From contig JAPJBO010000964.1 in NCBI GenBank assembly GCA_030068145.1, positions 1-64,000 of the forward strand: 64,000 nt of DNA, in the 5' to 3' direction. Source of the stretch: Diplonema papillatum. Its lineage: Eukaryota; Euglenozoa; Diplonemea; Diplonemida; Diplonemidae. This document shows, one piece after another, positions 21,530 to 33,971 of this stretch; the first letter of the stretch is position 1, and the number at the start of each line of letters is the position of its first letter. The notes under the pieces are model-generated. The model did not search any database and had not been told where the DNA came from. It saw only the letters and a program-made list of their open reading frames with translations. Both the position numbers and the translations under genes were made by a program.

Positions 21530-23217
21530 TGATGGACCTGCTTGGGGTTGTCAAAGTCAAAACGCCGCAGACGCTCTCGCGCTCGAGCCACCAGAGATCC
21601 GTTCAGGGCAGGAGAGAAGGGGAAGCTCCTAGCCGGGTTCGGTGTGCGTCGCAGCCGAAGCAGCGCCCTCGTTCTCCGGGCGGAAGGTTGCCCCTCAGGG
21701 GTGGCTGCAGGACGAGTGCCCCACACTGCGACCCACCCTGGCGGCATGGTGGGGGAAATTTGCATGCAAATGAGTACCGCGCTGTGCCAGCTTTTTCGCT
21801 ACGTGACTCCAGCCGCGCTTTCGTCGTGGCGCACCCCGTTGTCAGTTGCAACTTGTTGCTGGAAGTTACTGACTCGTTCACAATCCGAAAAACGCCCTGC
21901 CAAGGGATCGGTGTGGAACTGCCCTGGCCCGACTGGTGCGGCTGTCGTCGCACTGGTCGAGTTTCCTTCTCGGGGCTCAGCGATCGCAGACACTTCCCCG
22001 GCCGCTCTACCACGAATCCGTTGCTGGTCGCGGGGCCCAGCTGTCCAAGCCCAGTGCTGCACGTACTTTTTCAATTAAATACACCCGCGGCCCTAGCGAT
22101 GCCGCAGTCCAATCGTACCGAAAAATCCCGGTCACCTCCCCAGTTTTCAGCAAAACAAAAAAAAAAAGCTTCCATTCCTCCCCTCGCCCAAACGCGCCCG
22201 AGCGGCTTGCCCCACTGAGCCAGTGCAGAAGATACTCAGAGGAGCCGCCTGATGTTCATCTCGATAGAGGCTACAGGGAGAGAAACCATCCAACTACAAA
22301 GTGGACCTTTTCTTTATCTGAGCGCTTACACCCGGCACTCAACCCGTGCTTCGGGTACTGCGCATTTCCTCCTCTGTGGGTTTGCAGCGGCCTCCTCGAG
22401 TATTTCCTGCAGCGCAGGGCTTATTATTAAATTATTATTACCGTTTTGAATAAAGATGCGTCAGCCGAGAACTTGGTAGATTCAGCAGTCCAAGGAGTCA
22501 TGGCACCCTATGATTCTGGACGTGCGCGATACTAATATACCACAGTTCAAGGATATCATGCATCTTCCTCCAGCACCCATGGCGAAGAGGAGCCTACGCG
22601 CAAGTCGGTGCATCTGGGCTCCTCCTCCGAAACACGAAATTCCGCTTTTGTTGTGTATTTCCGGTGAACAATTGATGCGGCAACGACTGACTGATCCCGC
22701 GAAGTTTCAACAACCTGAGCAGTTCTTCTTTTTTTCTGGCTGACACGGGGCGTAGTCTCTTCGGGTGTTCTAGTTCAATTGGACGGCGTGTCCACAGAGA
22801 GAATTCCAGCGGTCTCAATGACTTGTCCAGGGTAGGTGGGCGGGGGGTCCTGCTAGCCGGTCTTGGAAGCAAAATCTAGGACGGAGCTGTTCTGCTAGCT
22901 GCTGGATTCGGGGTAAGTCTGCGGGGGGGAGATGCTGCCCAATCTGGCGCACAGGGAAAGGGGAGGGTGTCGCTGCCGTGCCGCCCACACTCTTCCCTAG
23001 GCAGTGTCCCCAGCCGCACACACACACTACCCTAGCCCGCACGGCTTGGCCGCAAAAATAGTTTTTCCGCACGGTAAAAGCTGCTCTCCGCCCCCTGCTC
23101 GGTCGAACGAGTCGCAGTCACAACAGGGCGGGGGCCCTGAGTTTTTCGGATTGCTCAGACGCGGATGTAGGGGCCTTCTCCCCTTGACGGATTTTCCTGT
23201 ACTCTAGTAGCACGGGT

Positions 23218-23365
23218 GCCTGACAAACCAGACTCACATCACTGTCCTATCTGCAGACACGCAGGTTTCGCGCTGACGGCCTACGTGAAGGACCGAAACG
23301 CGGTGTGCAGATGAGACCAGTGCGGTGGTGAGCGTATCCATTCCAAGCACGTTCTCGCAACCCCT
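23218..23365 (+). repeat. dispersed repeat family B, copy
   Basis: Shares GCCTGACAAACCAGACTCAC, CTGCAGACACGCAGGTT and TTCCAAGCACGTTCTCGCAA with the copies at 7787 and 41879. Upstream flanks (about 23110-23217 and 41805-41878) also align, so the full unit is longer than 150 bp. Confidence 0.7.
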
Positions 23366-25224
23366 GTTCGGGCAGGATCGATCCTGAACAAACGCCTGCA
23401 GCACTCCGAAAGGCCGGCTAAACGGTCCGGCTGCACTCTGCTACTCTCGTTAGCTACGGGGCCCTTTATTACAGCTCGGCCTGTCTCTGCCGTTGCCCGT
23501 CCGACGGGTTTACGTCGCGAACGGGTCTCGACACAAACGAAAGATCATTTTTTCCGCCCATCTCTGATGCTGTTTCATGTTGACCCCTCGGTGGGCGGGT
23601 TACTGCCCGCTCCTCCGCAGTCTACCTGATCCGCATCCCCGCTTCTCGTGTGGACGACGCCCCGCTACCCGCGATTGGTAAGGTCAAGGTCCCGCTCGGA
23701 GGCTTCCCGACATTTTCCCACCACGTTTTCGTCACATCACATAGGATCAGAACAGGTCGTTGTTTAGACTGGGTTCTGGCTGAGAGGCGTTCAGCCCTAG
23801 CCAGTACCCAGTGGTGGCATCGCGACCACCGGGGAAGAGACAGGGAGCTCCTCTCGTCTACCCCGTATTGATGGTCAGAATGCGCCCGGTCTGATAGACC
23901 ACTTAGCTGTTTTTTTTAAGCTCCCGTTAGTGCTGACTGGTGGTTGTGCCCACCTGCTGTACCCCCTTCACCAGGCGAGGTGGCGTTTTTTTTTTGTGGT
24001 GGCAATTCTTCGCCTGTCTTCGCTGCGGTCGTTGTCTCGTCAAATGGGTGCAGGTGTCCAGTGCGCGGGATCCTGGGACATACCCCGCCGAGGTTTCGGT
24101 GGATGGTCCCGCGTCGTATCCAACCGATCAAACAGTACAGACCAATTGCCTTGTCTTGCGGCATGAAGCACGTGAAGTCGCTGCCGCCCATTCATACATT
24201 TTTAGTACCAACAATCTTGCGGTTGCCCTTCAATGTATTGTGCAGGCTGGGCTAAAAAGACGTAGGCAGCGTGAACGATCAACCGGCACGCACAAGCAAA
24301 ACGAAGCGCCTGTCTTTTTCGCGGAAGTTCAGGCGAGGCGGGCTTACCTGGCTGCTTCACCTGAGAATCTCACGTCTGAGTCTTTTCACTCCGCACCTTA
24401 ACAACCCGAGCACCCTGTGCAGCTATGGTGAAGGACCAGTGTGCGTCACCGGTGCTTCACCTTCGTAGTAATTCGCTCAGGCTCAAGACCCAGGGACAAC
24501 ATTGGCACAGGCAGAAAATGGTGCAGGAAACTGTGACCGTGTCCGTCTTCAACACAGGCACCCCGCTCAACTGACTGACTGAGCAGAGCGCCACTGGCCG
24601 GCGATACCGGCGGCTAACCATGCCGGTGTCCTGCCTTTCCCAAAGGGAACGCTCCCGCGCCCCCGCATCGTGTTCTCGGTCGGAAATCGTTCATTTTTTC
24701 GAAAGGAAAAAAAGCGGACAGAAATGGCGCAAAAGAACCCCCCGCGTCTTCGTCCGTCCTTCACACGCCGGATTATTCTTTCTCCCCTTCTGTCAATGCC
24801 CGTTTCTTCTCCCCCCCGTGTTTCTCCCGCAACCTTCCCCCCCCGTGCACCTTTTCTTTTTTTTTGTCGTTTGCCCGCTTCGCCCTTTCTTCCGCGCCAT
24901 CATCATCGGGGCCGTGGTCGGACTGCTTTCCTCATCCGTTTCTCGCTTGCTCGTTGCAGTTTCTTGCACGGGAGGTGTAGTTAGGTGGGAGGCCGCGACA
25001 AGGAAATACCCGCACTGTCAGGTCAGAATCCACATGAGACAATGCCTCCTAAATCCGAACCTGAAACGATACCATATACTTCCAGTTCCACTGGAGTGCC
25101 ACTGGAGTGGCGAGCTACGAGGGAAACCCAACAGAAAGAGTGCCCACACACTACTCTTTCCGCACACGTAGTTAAATCACAAAATCAGATCAGATACCTG
25201 ATGAAAAGGTGTCACGGAGCAAGC

Positions 25225-25305
25225 TGCTCGACGGGTTTATCACGCGGGCGGCCCTGAGGTTGCTCCCCTAGGCGACACCACTGAACTACGTTTTTAACCA
25301 TACTT
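25225..25305 (+). repeat. two-copy dispersed repeat
   Basis: Shares TTTATCACG, GGCGGCCCTG and AGGCGACACCACTG, in the same order and spacing, with about 62035-62105 inside the helicase intron. Confidence 0.55.
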
Positions 25306-25480
25306 TAACTCTGTTGCTGACGCCTGTACTCCTCCAAATGACGGAAGACCGGCGGCTGCTCTCCTTTATTTCTACCCCCGTATCACGCCGTCGCCACCCG
25401 CAGCGCGTCCTGGGAGGAGGTGGAGGGGGGTTGCACGAGCGAGAGGGGCGGGTGTGTGGAAGGAGTACTGCGCGCCGCAG

Positions 25481-27217
25481 ATGCCTTACGCCTCGGACAA
25501 AAGACACGGGCCGGCGGCGAAGCCCGCCGCCGCGGCGAAGGCCGCGGCGGCGGGCGGGAGGAAGGGGGCCGGGAACCCAGCCGGGGCCCCCCCGGGCAAG
25601 GGCAGCGCGGCGGCAGCCGCGGCTGCGAAGCCGGCCGACGGCGTAGCGCCCGCGAGGAAGGGGGCCGGGGCGTCGAGGGGCCCTGCGGGCAGCGGACCTT
25701 CGCCTCGGGCAAGTGGGTTGGCAGGGGACATGAGTGCGCAAGGCGCAGCGGCCGCAAAGCCTGAGACGTCAGGCGTCTCGCATCGGGTTAGACCTGACGG
25801 CAGCGGACCTTCGCCTCGGGCAGGTGGGTTGGCAGGGGACATGAGTGCGCAAGGCGCAGCGGCCGCAAAGCCTGAGACGTCAGGCGTCTCGCATCGGGTA
25901 AGACCTGACGGCAGCGGACCTTCGCCTCGGGCAGGTGGGTCCGCAGGGGACATGGGTGCGCAAGGCGCAGCGGCCGCAAAGCCCGAGACGTCAGGCGTCT
26001 CGCAACGAGTCAGACCCAGCGGGGAGGGGAGCCCTGACGGCAGCGGACCTTCGCCTCGGGCAGGTGGGCTCGCAGGGGGCATCGCGCCGTCGGGCGCGCA
26101 AGGCGCAGCGGCGGCAAAGCCCGAGAAGTCGGGCGTCTCGCATCGAGCCAGACCCGGCGGGGCGGGGGGGTCAGGGAACCCTGAAGGCAGCGGGCCTTCG
26201 CCCCGGGCAGGTGGGATGGCAGGGCCGTCGGGCGCGCATGGCGCGGCGGCCGCAAAGCCCGAGAAGTCGGGCGTCTCGCATCGCGGCAGACCCGGCGGGG
26301 CGGGGGACCCCCTCGAAAGCAGCCGGCCTGCCGACGGCAGCGAGCCTGACAGTTCGGAGCTGAATAGGAGGTTCGAAGGGCAAGACAGCAGCGACATCGC
26401 GGCCGCAGCACCCCCGCCGGGCGACTGGGTGACCCGCGACGAGAGCGACCTCGTGCAGATCGGCGCGGAAACCAGCGAAGAAGACCCGGGCGGGGTGTTC
26501 ATGACGGGGGTCCCCGCGTCGCCGCCGGCGCACGCGCGGAAGCGGACCAACCGCCCGGTGCTGTCGCCGCTGACCGCCGGCGGCGGGTCGCACACACCGC
26601 AGCCGCCGACGAGAACCGAGTCCTCGTCGCCTGTTCGCAGGCACCCCCGGGCGGGCCACCAGGGCGACGACAAAGCCGAGAAGGTGGTCTTCATCCCGAA
26701 GGCACCGTCCATCCCGAGTGGGGATGGCGCCAACAAACTGCCGGAGCTGGTGGTGTCGCAGTGCGAGGCGAACGACGAATCGGACGAAGCCGCCGCGAAA
26801 GAGGCAGTCGAAGGGGACGTGTTGTCCAAGTTCGAGGGGGTGTTGAGGGAGAGAGGCACGGCGAAGCACAAGCAGAAGGAAATCCGAGCGACGCAGTTGG
26901 CTGCGATGCAGGAAAAGCTGCGGAGCGCGCGGGAGGACGTGGACAAGCGGATGCAGCAGGACTTGGAGGACCGGGCAGCTGCCGAAGCAGAGCGTGAGCG
27001 AGAGCGCACCGCGAAGCGCGCCGTGCGAGAGGACGCGCGGCAGCGCCGCATCCGCGCACTCGGACTCCGGACTGCGGAAGGCAAGTACGGGCACCTGCCC
27101 CTGCACGAGGCGATGAGCGCCCGGTACCACTGCGAGGTCGTCGTCCCCGCCATGGAGGAGCAGCGCGAGAAGCTGCGCGAGCTCAGGCGGAAGTTCGATG
27201 CCCCGACAGACGCGCAG
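25481..27217 (+). CDS. coiled-coil protein with 37-residue tandem repeats, exon 1
   Basis: This is an exon of 579 codons from the ATG at 25481 to a CAG|GTTCCT donor at 27217. After an Ala/Lys/Gly-rich start come five repeats of about 37 residues (25686-26325). Each begins GSGPSPRAGG and contains QGAAAAKPE(T/K)SGVSHR. An acidic, Ser/Pro-rich middle follows, then a long charged helix from about 26760 (LSKFEGVLRERGTAKHKQKE ... DARQRRIRALGLRTAEGK) and EEQREKLRELRRKFDAP. Joining phase 0 to 30618 gives DAQ|RAELAKHRKEHDD, a smooth helical continuation. That suggests one gene of about 823 aa ending at 31703. The arrangement resembles coiled-coil proteins I recall from ciliated protists, but I cannot name a family. 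Function unknown. Confidence 0.7.
25686..26325 (+). repeat. 111-bp-class coding tandem repeats
   Basis: Five in-frame units, the first three about 111 bp and nearly identical at the DNA level, the last two longer through Gly-rich insertions (GGAGGSGNPE). The low divergence of the first units points to recent unit duplication. Confidence 0.85.
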
Positions 27218-27746
27218 GTTCCTTTTTTATTCTCTCCTCCCTCCCCCCCATCCAAGAAAGTTTCCCCCCCTCCTTAATCTTCTTGTAGTTGTACCGTGTC
27301 CATGTAAAGTTGTGGGCGTTGTGTTTTTTTTTTTTTTTTTTTTTGGGTTGGGCTGGCGTCGTATGAACTTGACGATAAATCCGTTTTGGTCTATTTTTGG
27401 ACTCGCTGTTGGGCCCCCAGTAAATCCTGGCAGTGCGGCTATTTGGCTTGGGACAGGCACGAATGACTTCTTTCGGGTTGTTGTTCGGCGATCATGTAGG
27501 TCTCCGTTGTCCTTTCGATTGGCAGTTCGTTGCCGCTAGGTGCAGCCAGCTTCGTTGTTTGGATGTCGTACTGGGCTTCGTTGCCGTTTCGACTGGCCAT
27601 TTGTTACTGCAGAAAGGTTTCTGCGCACTCGTCTGACAGGGGCTTCATTGCGAAAAACACACGCGACTTTGTTCGTGCTTGCGTGGTAAGTACAAGAGCA
27701 CGGGAACCAATAGTCTGCCCTACAGGTTAGGTGGGCGGAGAGTAGG

Positions 27747-29123
27747 ATGGGCTGGGGATGGGAACGAGAGACGGCGGCGCCGGATTCGTGCACGGGGCTG
27801 GTGCCGAGCATCGTTAGTATCGTGAAGTCCACGGTAGGGGTTGGGCTTGTCGCCATGCCTTTCACGTGCGCGCATGTCGGCTACCTGAACTTTCTGATCC
27901 TCCTCATAATCTTCGGAGCCCTGTCGCACTTTGCGAACGTCTGTCTAGCTCACGCCACAGAAATGCTCATCAGCGTGCGGCATCTACCAACCGAGAAGGT
28001 GCCGCACGTCGATTACGTCACGCTGAGCGTTATGACCTTCGGGAAGCGGGCACAGTGGCCCGTCTTTGCTCTGTGCATCACTGTTTGTTGGGGCGGTGCG
28101 GTTGCGGTCATGATCGCTTTGCTTGATGTGTTGCACGGGTATTTAGCCGGGAGCATGCTCGCCTCACCTTCAGTGTTCCTGCCCATCGTTGCGGTGTTGG
28201 TGTTCCCAATGTGCTGCGCGGACAGCTTGGAGTCGTTGTGGTACGCGTCGTACCTCGGGATCGCGGGTTGCTTAGCATTGACTATGGTGCTCGCTGAATT
28301 GGCTTGGACGTCTAAGTGGTCAATGTCGGAGTTGGCGCCGTTTGACTTCGCGTTCGATCGCTTGACGTTGGTCCCGGTGGTAGTCTTCTGTTACTTTGGC
28401 CACTACAATTTCATCTCGATCTACTGCGGCTCGGAGCGCCGGTCTGTAAGGAGAATCACCCGGGCGTCTGTGATTGCCCACGCCGTCGCGTTCACTCTGT
28501 ACGCGGCAACTGGCGTGCTCGGCTACTTAGCGTTCAACGGTGCAACGAGCCAAGACGTCTTGAAGAACCTGCGGACAGCCTCAGGGTACATGCGACCGAC
28601 TGCCGAGCTATTGTACGCGATGATGCTTTATGTAACCATCCCCGTTTGCTTGTTCGAGGCGAGGGCCATGCTGGAAGAGTCATTGCAGCATTTCTGTCCT
28701 ACTTTCCTCGCGGTTGAGCCCGACGACTTGGACAGTGTCGACGAGACACTGCCTCTACTGCGCCTCGCTGTGGAGCTGCGGAAGAAGAGAGAGAAGATGT
28801 GGTCTCCGTTGGCCTTTGCAACCCCTGCTGTCCTCGCAGTCCCGCGTCCGCTCCTTCGGAGAATGCTGGTCGTGGCTGGTCTGCTCACCTCTGCGACTTA
28901 CATCGCGGTTACGTACCCGCACGTCATAACTCTTCTCGGTCTTCTCGGCGCTTCGACCAGCACGACGACGATGGTCATTCTTCCGCCGGCATTTCTCCTG
29001 CAGATTTCGGTACATGCCAACGTCGAACTTTCCTCGGCCATGAAGACCGCATGCTGGGCGTTCCTGACCTTCGGGCTTCTCGCAGTACCACTCTTCACTG
29101 GACTTTCGATTGCGACGATGTAG
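27747..29123 (+). CDS. amino-acid/auxin permease family transporter (Aa_trans)
   Basis: This is an intact single-exon ORF of 458 aa, ATG to TAG, encoding a polytopic membrane protein with about 10-11 hydrophobic segments. The first segment, GLVPSIVSIVKSTVGVGLVAMP, is the typical opening of the SLC36/SLC38/AVT-type amino-acid transporter fold, with the Gly-rich unwound helix 1. Later features are VVVFCYFGHYNFISIYC in the middle, a charged loop (about residues 325-350, EPDDLDSVDETLP ... LRKKREKMW), and two or three C-terminal membrane segments (ATYIAVTYPHVITLLGLLGA). The role is probably proton- or sodium-coupled amino-acid transport at the plasma membrane or a vacuole. Substrate cannot be read from sequence. 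The gene lies wholly inside the inferred 27218-30617 intron of the flanking coiled-coil gene, on the same strand, and has no introns, which fits a retrocopy or an inserted gene. Confidence 0.85.
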   Translation: MGWGWERETAAPDSCTGLVPSIVSIVKSTVGVGLVAMPFTCAHVGYLNFLILLIIFGALSHFANVCLAHATEMLISVRHLPTEKVPHVDYVTLSVMTFGKRAQWPVFALCITVCWGGAVAVMIALLDVLHGYLAGSMLASPSVFLPIVAVLVFPMCCADSLESLWYASYLGIAGCLALTMVLAELAWTSKWSMSELAPFDFAFDRLTLVPVVVFCYFGHYNFISIYCGSERRSVRRITRASVIAHAVAFTLYAATGVLGYLAFNGATSQDVLKNLRTASGYMRPTAELLYAMMLYVTIPVCLFEARAMLEESLQHFCPTFLAVEPDDLDSVDETLPLLRLAVELRKKREKMWSPLAFATPAVLAVPRPLLRRMLVVAGLLTSATYIAVTYPHVITLLGLLGASTSTTTMVILPPAFLLQISVHANVELSSAMKTACWAFLTFGLLAVPLFTGLSIATM

Positions 29124-30617
29124 TGTGGGTCCAGGATACAATTCAACGAGGCCGCGATGCCTCGCGCATTGTGTCTTTTGGACGTGGTTCAAAAAAGCCT
29201 GTCCGGACGAAAGCTGAGCATCTTCAACTGTGCAGTCCGCAGAAAGACTCAGCTTCTGTTCTCTCCCCCTATTAGTCATCGTAAACGCAGTTTTGTAGTG
29301 CGCGGGGTAGCTCGAGAGACCAAAGACGGCACCGATCCGGACCCCTATATTCTGGGCAAAGGATGGACACGCGTTAGTTTCGCGGGTAGCTGGCACTCAG
29401 CTGCAGAATCTCTAGTGAGCGCAAACTCGCTTGTTAATGCCCCCCCACGCATAGCACGCGAAGCTCTGCCACCACATAGATTCCCCTCTATTTCATTCCG
29501 TCTTGTTCGTTATCTCCGGTACCGAAACTTCACTGCGGTCGTATGGCAGCGTTGGTGCCTTCTGCCCTTCAGGAGCAAAATAGTGGAAGTAACCCCGTTT
29601 CCCCTGCCGGCTTGCTTCTTGCACCAAGAGTGGATCGCACGCTGAATACGAAAGCGAGTCTTATCCGCACCGAATGGATGCGCTTGTTCTGCCCACTACC
29701 TGCTTTCTCTGCGCTGTGCGATCCCGTCAAGGGCCGGTTTAGAGTCTCGCTCGCAAAAAATGGTAATCTGCTTCTTCCTTTCGTGCACCACTGCAGTTTC
29801 CCACGCCAGCGGGCGAATCCATGCCTGCCAACGGTTCTCCAAGAACGGCAGCAAGGGTGATCGGGGTCGGTCGCAAAGCAAAGAGTCGACGAAACAAAGA
29901 CTCGAAAAAGAGTATTCGAAACAGACTTCTGGAGAGGAATTATGGGGATCTGAAAATCGTGCGGCTGTCCCGCCTTTGCGGCTTTTCTCTCTGTGGTCAG
30001 TGTTGGGCCCGCCGCTCTCCGAACAGCCACACCCAGGACACCAAGGAACTTTTATTGAAGCCTACCCAATTCCGCTGGATCGAATACTGTCGTGAGAAAT
30101 AGATGGGCGCCGCAAAAGAGCGGGTCGCCGAGAGCTGCTGCTGGCTCGCTTGTCACACCCAAGCCCGCCAAGTAGCGAGAACAACGAGCTGCCATTCGAA
30201 CAAGATCACACCGTCCTTGCAGTTCCTACGTACAAGAGCGATCCCATCGCGCTTCACGGCGCTTGTGTGACAGGGTATCCGCAGGTTCGTTGTGGTGTGG
30301 GCGCGAATCGCTTGTCAAAGCTGGGCATAATAGGGGCAAAATACCCATCGAACCATCGAGTTGCAAGTTTTTCTCAGGATAACTAGAACCAAGAACATAC
30401 TTCAGAAACAAACAAAAGGTCGAAAGACATCAATCTGTACGCCTATTCGGGTTTGTCGGAAACACACAAACAAGCGAAGGTCGAAAGACATCTCTCTGTA
30501 CGCCCATTCGAGATCGTCGGAAACACAAAGAGGAGTCACGCCACCAGATTTGAGGGAACATCTTAACGTGGCCAGAAGGAGACGACGGACACCATTCCAG
30601 AAACAACAAACACACAG
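29124..30617. other. non-coding remainder of the large intron
   Basis: Downstream flank of the transporter gene. It contains a 61-bp tandem duplication at about 30417-30538 (units starting AGGTCGAAAGACATC). Some open frames (for example around 29850-29940, Ser/Lys-rich) could be minor exons, but no splice model is compelling. Confidence 0.4.
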
Positions 30618-31703
30618 AGAGCCGAGCTCGCCAAGCATCGGAAGGAGCATGACGATGCCGTGAAAGCGCATGGGCAACGACACTTGGAGGAGCTGAAGGT
30701 ATGGTTTACACACGCTCCGTTTAACCATTCGACTCGTAGTGAAAAAGGCGAAGGTTTCGAACAGCCCCAGCCCTTCTCGCTCATTCGACACAATTCAAGG
30801 GCTAGTACTGAAGTGCCCGAGCAGCACACAGCTCAAGCAAACTGGTTACAAAGGCTGTCTCATGAAGAAATTACGCCCTGCGCGAAAGTCGAGTTTTGAG
30901 TGCGTGAACCACGGCCCATCACACTTGCCCTGAGGGTACGACCATCACTTAGTTGTGGATACAACATCGGACATCCGACGTGTTCGCTCGGTCGCTCACT
31001 CAATGAAATACAACGACAGCATCGAATCAGCGGAAAACACAGCCCAAAGTATGCAAGCCACCTGCTGCCAACGGTGCTCGAAGAGGAGCGGAGGGCGAGG
31101 CAGGAACACGAAGCGGAGAAGAAAGAAGCCCGCGACCGAGAAGAGAAGAAGCGGCAGTACGCGCGGATGGTGAGCGAGCTGCGCCGCCCGAAGGTCAAGT
31201 CGGGCTCGCAGTCGCCCCGCGCCGCCCCGGGCAAGTCGTCGACGGCCGGCGCGCGCAGCGCCTCGGCGCCAGCGCCGCGGCTGGGGAGAAAGCTCGGGAA
31301 GGAGTACCTGAGACAGGCAGGCCACCTTCCGGCCAAGTCCAAGCGGGCGAATCGCGGCGAGTCCGCCGGCACCGTTGTGGAAACCGAATCGGAGAAGGAA
31401 GCCAGGGAGGCCAAAGCCAGGAGGAAGCTGGGAAACCACTACATGTCGGACGCCAGCAAGCTGGTGTCCAGGGGGCCGGACGGGTCGCCCATCGTCTCGA
31501 AGGAGGAGCATCCCGTGGAAAGCCTGACAGCCATGCGGTCACGGGTCAAGCACCTCGACCGCGCCTTGGAATCCGCACTGCAACAAGCATCAACCAACCC
31601 CGACGCGCTGTCGCAGCAGAAGCAGACCCTCCTCGCCTGCAACGCGGCGAAGGCGAAGCTTGTCCTGCTCGAGCAGTTATCGACGGCAAAGACAAACCCT
31701 TGA
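30618..31703 (+). CDS. coiled-coil protein, 3' exons (continuation of 25481 gene)
   Basis: There are two coding blocks. Exon 30618-30698 (27 codons, acceptor CACACAG, donor GTATGG) reads RAELAKHRKEHDDAVKAHGQ and on to EELK. Exon 31050-31703 starts YASHLLPTVLEEERRARQ. It continues through a dense charged coiled coil (EKKEARDREEKKRQYARMVS), then LRRPKVK, a basic Ser/Ala-rich linker, GRKLGKEYLRQAGHL and RRKLGNHYMSDASKL. A final helix ends QLSTAKTNP and TGA. The YARMVSELRRPKVK block looks like a conserved motif, but I cannot name the family. The phase-0 acceptor at 31049 (CCCAAAG) is weak. Reading straight through 30699 stays open to 30899, so the middle junction is uncertain. The join to the 25481 exon is inference from phase and helix continuity. 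Confidence 0.6.
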
Positions 31704-33206
31704 CCCCCCCCAACCCCCAACCCCTGCACGGGGTTGCTAAGCTAAACCTTCCGTCCTCCCTAGAGGCTCTGCGCATGTAGCGCTCGCAACGTAGCCTGTG
31801 TCATCCCTCACACCGATCACTTCAATGTGGGGGATCAGTCCTACCGAGCCTCGTGTCTATCGGAGACCTGCTTCGTTCGGCTCAGCGGTCCTACGAATCA
31901 TGCCTGTGCATTGTACTCACTTACACGCAGAAGCTTATGCCAGGAATCATGTTCTGATGGGCAGAGGATGCCGCGAAACGTTGTTCCATACACACAAGAA
32001 CTTGCGCGGCAGGCTGTGTGATGCTGTGATTATTCGTCCTCCGCTGCTGTTTAGGGTCTCGACGAAAGGGGGCACTTCGACGTCAGCTTTGATTCTGATC
32101 TGAGTCGTGCACTTTGGTACCAGCTCCCAGCAGCGTTAGCAAGCGACGGCAACACCCTTCTCGAGTTCCTTCATCGCCAGCGGTTTTTCTCTTCAGTTGT
32201 TGCTTTTTTTCTTCTTTCTATTCCCCAGCAATTGGGAGCAAATTGGGTGTCTCACCTCACTGTATCAAAGCGACCGAACCTTTTTTTTTTTTTTTTTTTT
32301 TGCGGCACCGACCTGCCACGTTCAAGCTTGCTCCGGCCACTGCACCCTCTGCCGACACTCGCTGGCCGTCGACGCAGCCCCATCCTGAAGTGCAAATACT
32401 GCCGACGCTGCTGTGTGCGTTCGGATTGGCGCCGCTCAAGCGGCTACCTTAAGTCACTCGTTCGTTTGTAAAGATTGCTCCTTCTCCCTGACTTGTTCCC
32501 GGATTAGGACGACACATACTACTACTATGTGCAGTCTATAGTCGCGGATTGTTGCTGCACATCAAGTTCAAACCGCCCCTCCCGCACACGCAAAACGTAC
32601 TAAAGTTCAGCACGCTTTGCTCCTGCCAGACTGCACAATCTCGCGGGATGTCGCCTCAATATACGGCGGAAGCTGACAGGCGCAGTCAGCGTGAATAATC
32701 GAAAAGCCGTTCTCGAAGCACCTTTTTTTGAGCTAGGGCAGGAGCTGGGCCGAATAACCATCGATGTCGATACGCGCCCTAGAATACGGTGATTTTGGCC
32801 GAGACCACCAACGAACAACAACAACGGTACACACCGTTCATCTCCTGGGACCACCACCCTCAAGAAGCACGCTGCGTTTCAATTCAAATGTCGTCCCGAG
32901 ACTCTGAAACTTGAAATTCCGGCGAACTTTACTCGAAAGCCAATCGTCCTTCTTGCCATCCTGCGCAAGAAGGAAGCAACCTTTGTCGAACATTGATCCT
33001 CTTGAGGTGTGCCATGCGATCCGCACTCGCGGGTCGCGGATCGGTTATAGGTATCGGTCGGGAACATAGCCCGATTGGGTACCGCGAGGTGGGCGACTCC
33101 GCCATTGGCAACTGCTATCCATAAGGCAAGAACGCTAATCAATAGAGCGAGTCATATCACAGAATGAAACGGGGCATGCACTCTGCTTCAGTGGCATATC
33201 TACCTA
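31704..33206. other. intergenic region, nothing recognised
   Basis: Contains a C-rich tract just after the stop codon at 31704 and a poly-T run of about 22 at 32281. No gene or named repeat was found. Confidence 0.5.
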
Positions 33207-33971
33207 AACCCCCCCCTCGCTTAATATTTTACATTTTTTTTGTAAATATTATGGGGGAGAGGATTATTACTATCGCGGAATTTTTTTCCGCAAATTTGGC
33301 TCAGAGGTGGGTACACGGTGCAGTAGTAAAGGCTTTCACTAGTAAATTTACTAGTGGTTTTACAAGTGAAAATGGTTTACAAGTGCCACTAGTAAATTTT
33401 ACAAGTGCACTTGTAAAATTTACAAGTGCACTTGTAAAATTTACAAGTGCACTAGTAAAATTTACAAGTGATTTCAGGTGTTTTGGCAGGTGTTTTGGGG
33501 TGAAACAAGAAGAAACTGTGGCAAGTGAAGCACACATTCAGAAGAACCGGCTTCTTTTTCACCTAACTCGTCAAAATGGGGCTGGGAGAGCAGAGCAAAG
33601 TGACAACCCAGTGCTTGAGAGCCCCGCGCGTAGGCAGCCCGCGTCAATCCAGATTTCCCCCACTCCAAGGCAAACGTGAACACTCGAACACGACCCCCCT
33701 GTGGCTCGATGCGGTGGGAACACGGGACAATAACATCGGAAGAGACGGAGCGCGAAGGAGGAGGCGTTCTTGTCCTCTCAGAGCAGAGTCGTGCACAGGT
33801 ACGTCCTGGTACCAGAAATAGAGTTGCACGGCAAAAGACGCTCTGGTATCTTGCTTTTGGCCCAGGAGGTTACGAATATCTCTGCCTGCGTGCGTCTTGT
33901 GCCGGACAGGCTTGGCATCCATTTTTTGGACTGAGTCGTGGGCAACAGTGCGGTCAACTCTGAAGGGCAAA

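Larger units (their letters stand above)
21212..25480. other. intergenic region with a hairpin element and repeat copies
   Basis: No gene is recognised. It holds the 129-bp hairpin at 21401-21529, family B at about 23218-23365 and a segment at about 25225-25305 that matches 62035-62105. A 20-bp-scale motif (CAAGACCCAGGGACAACATT) at about 24482 is also found at about 11272. Open frames around 21.4-22.2 and 24.6-25.2 kb look non-coding. Confidence 0.5.
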
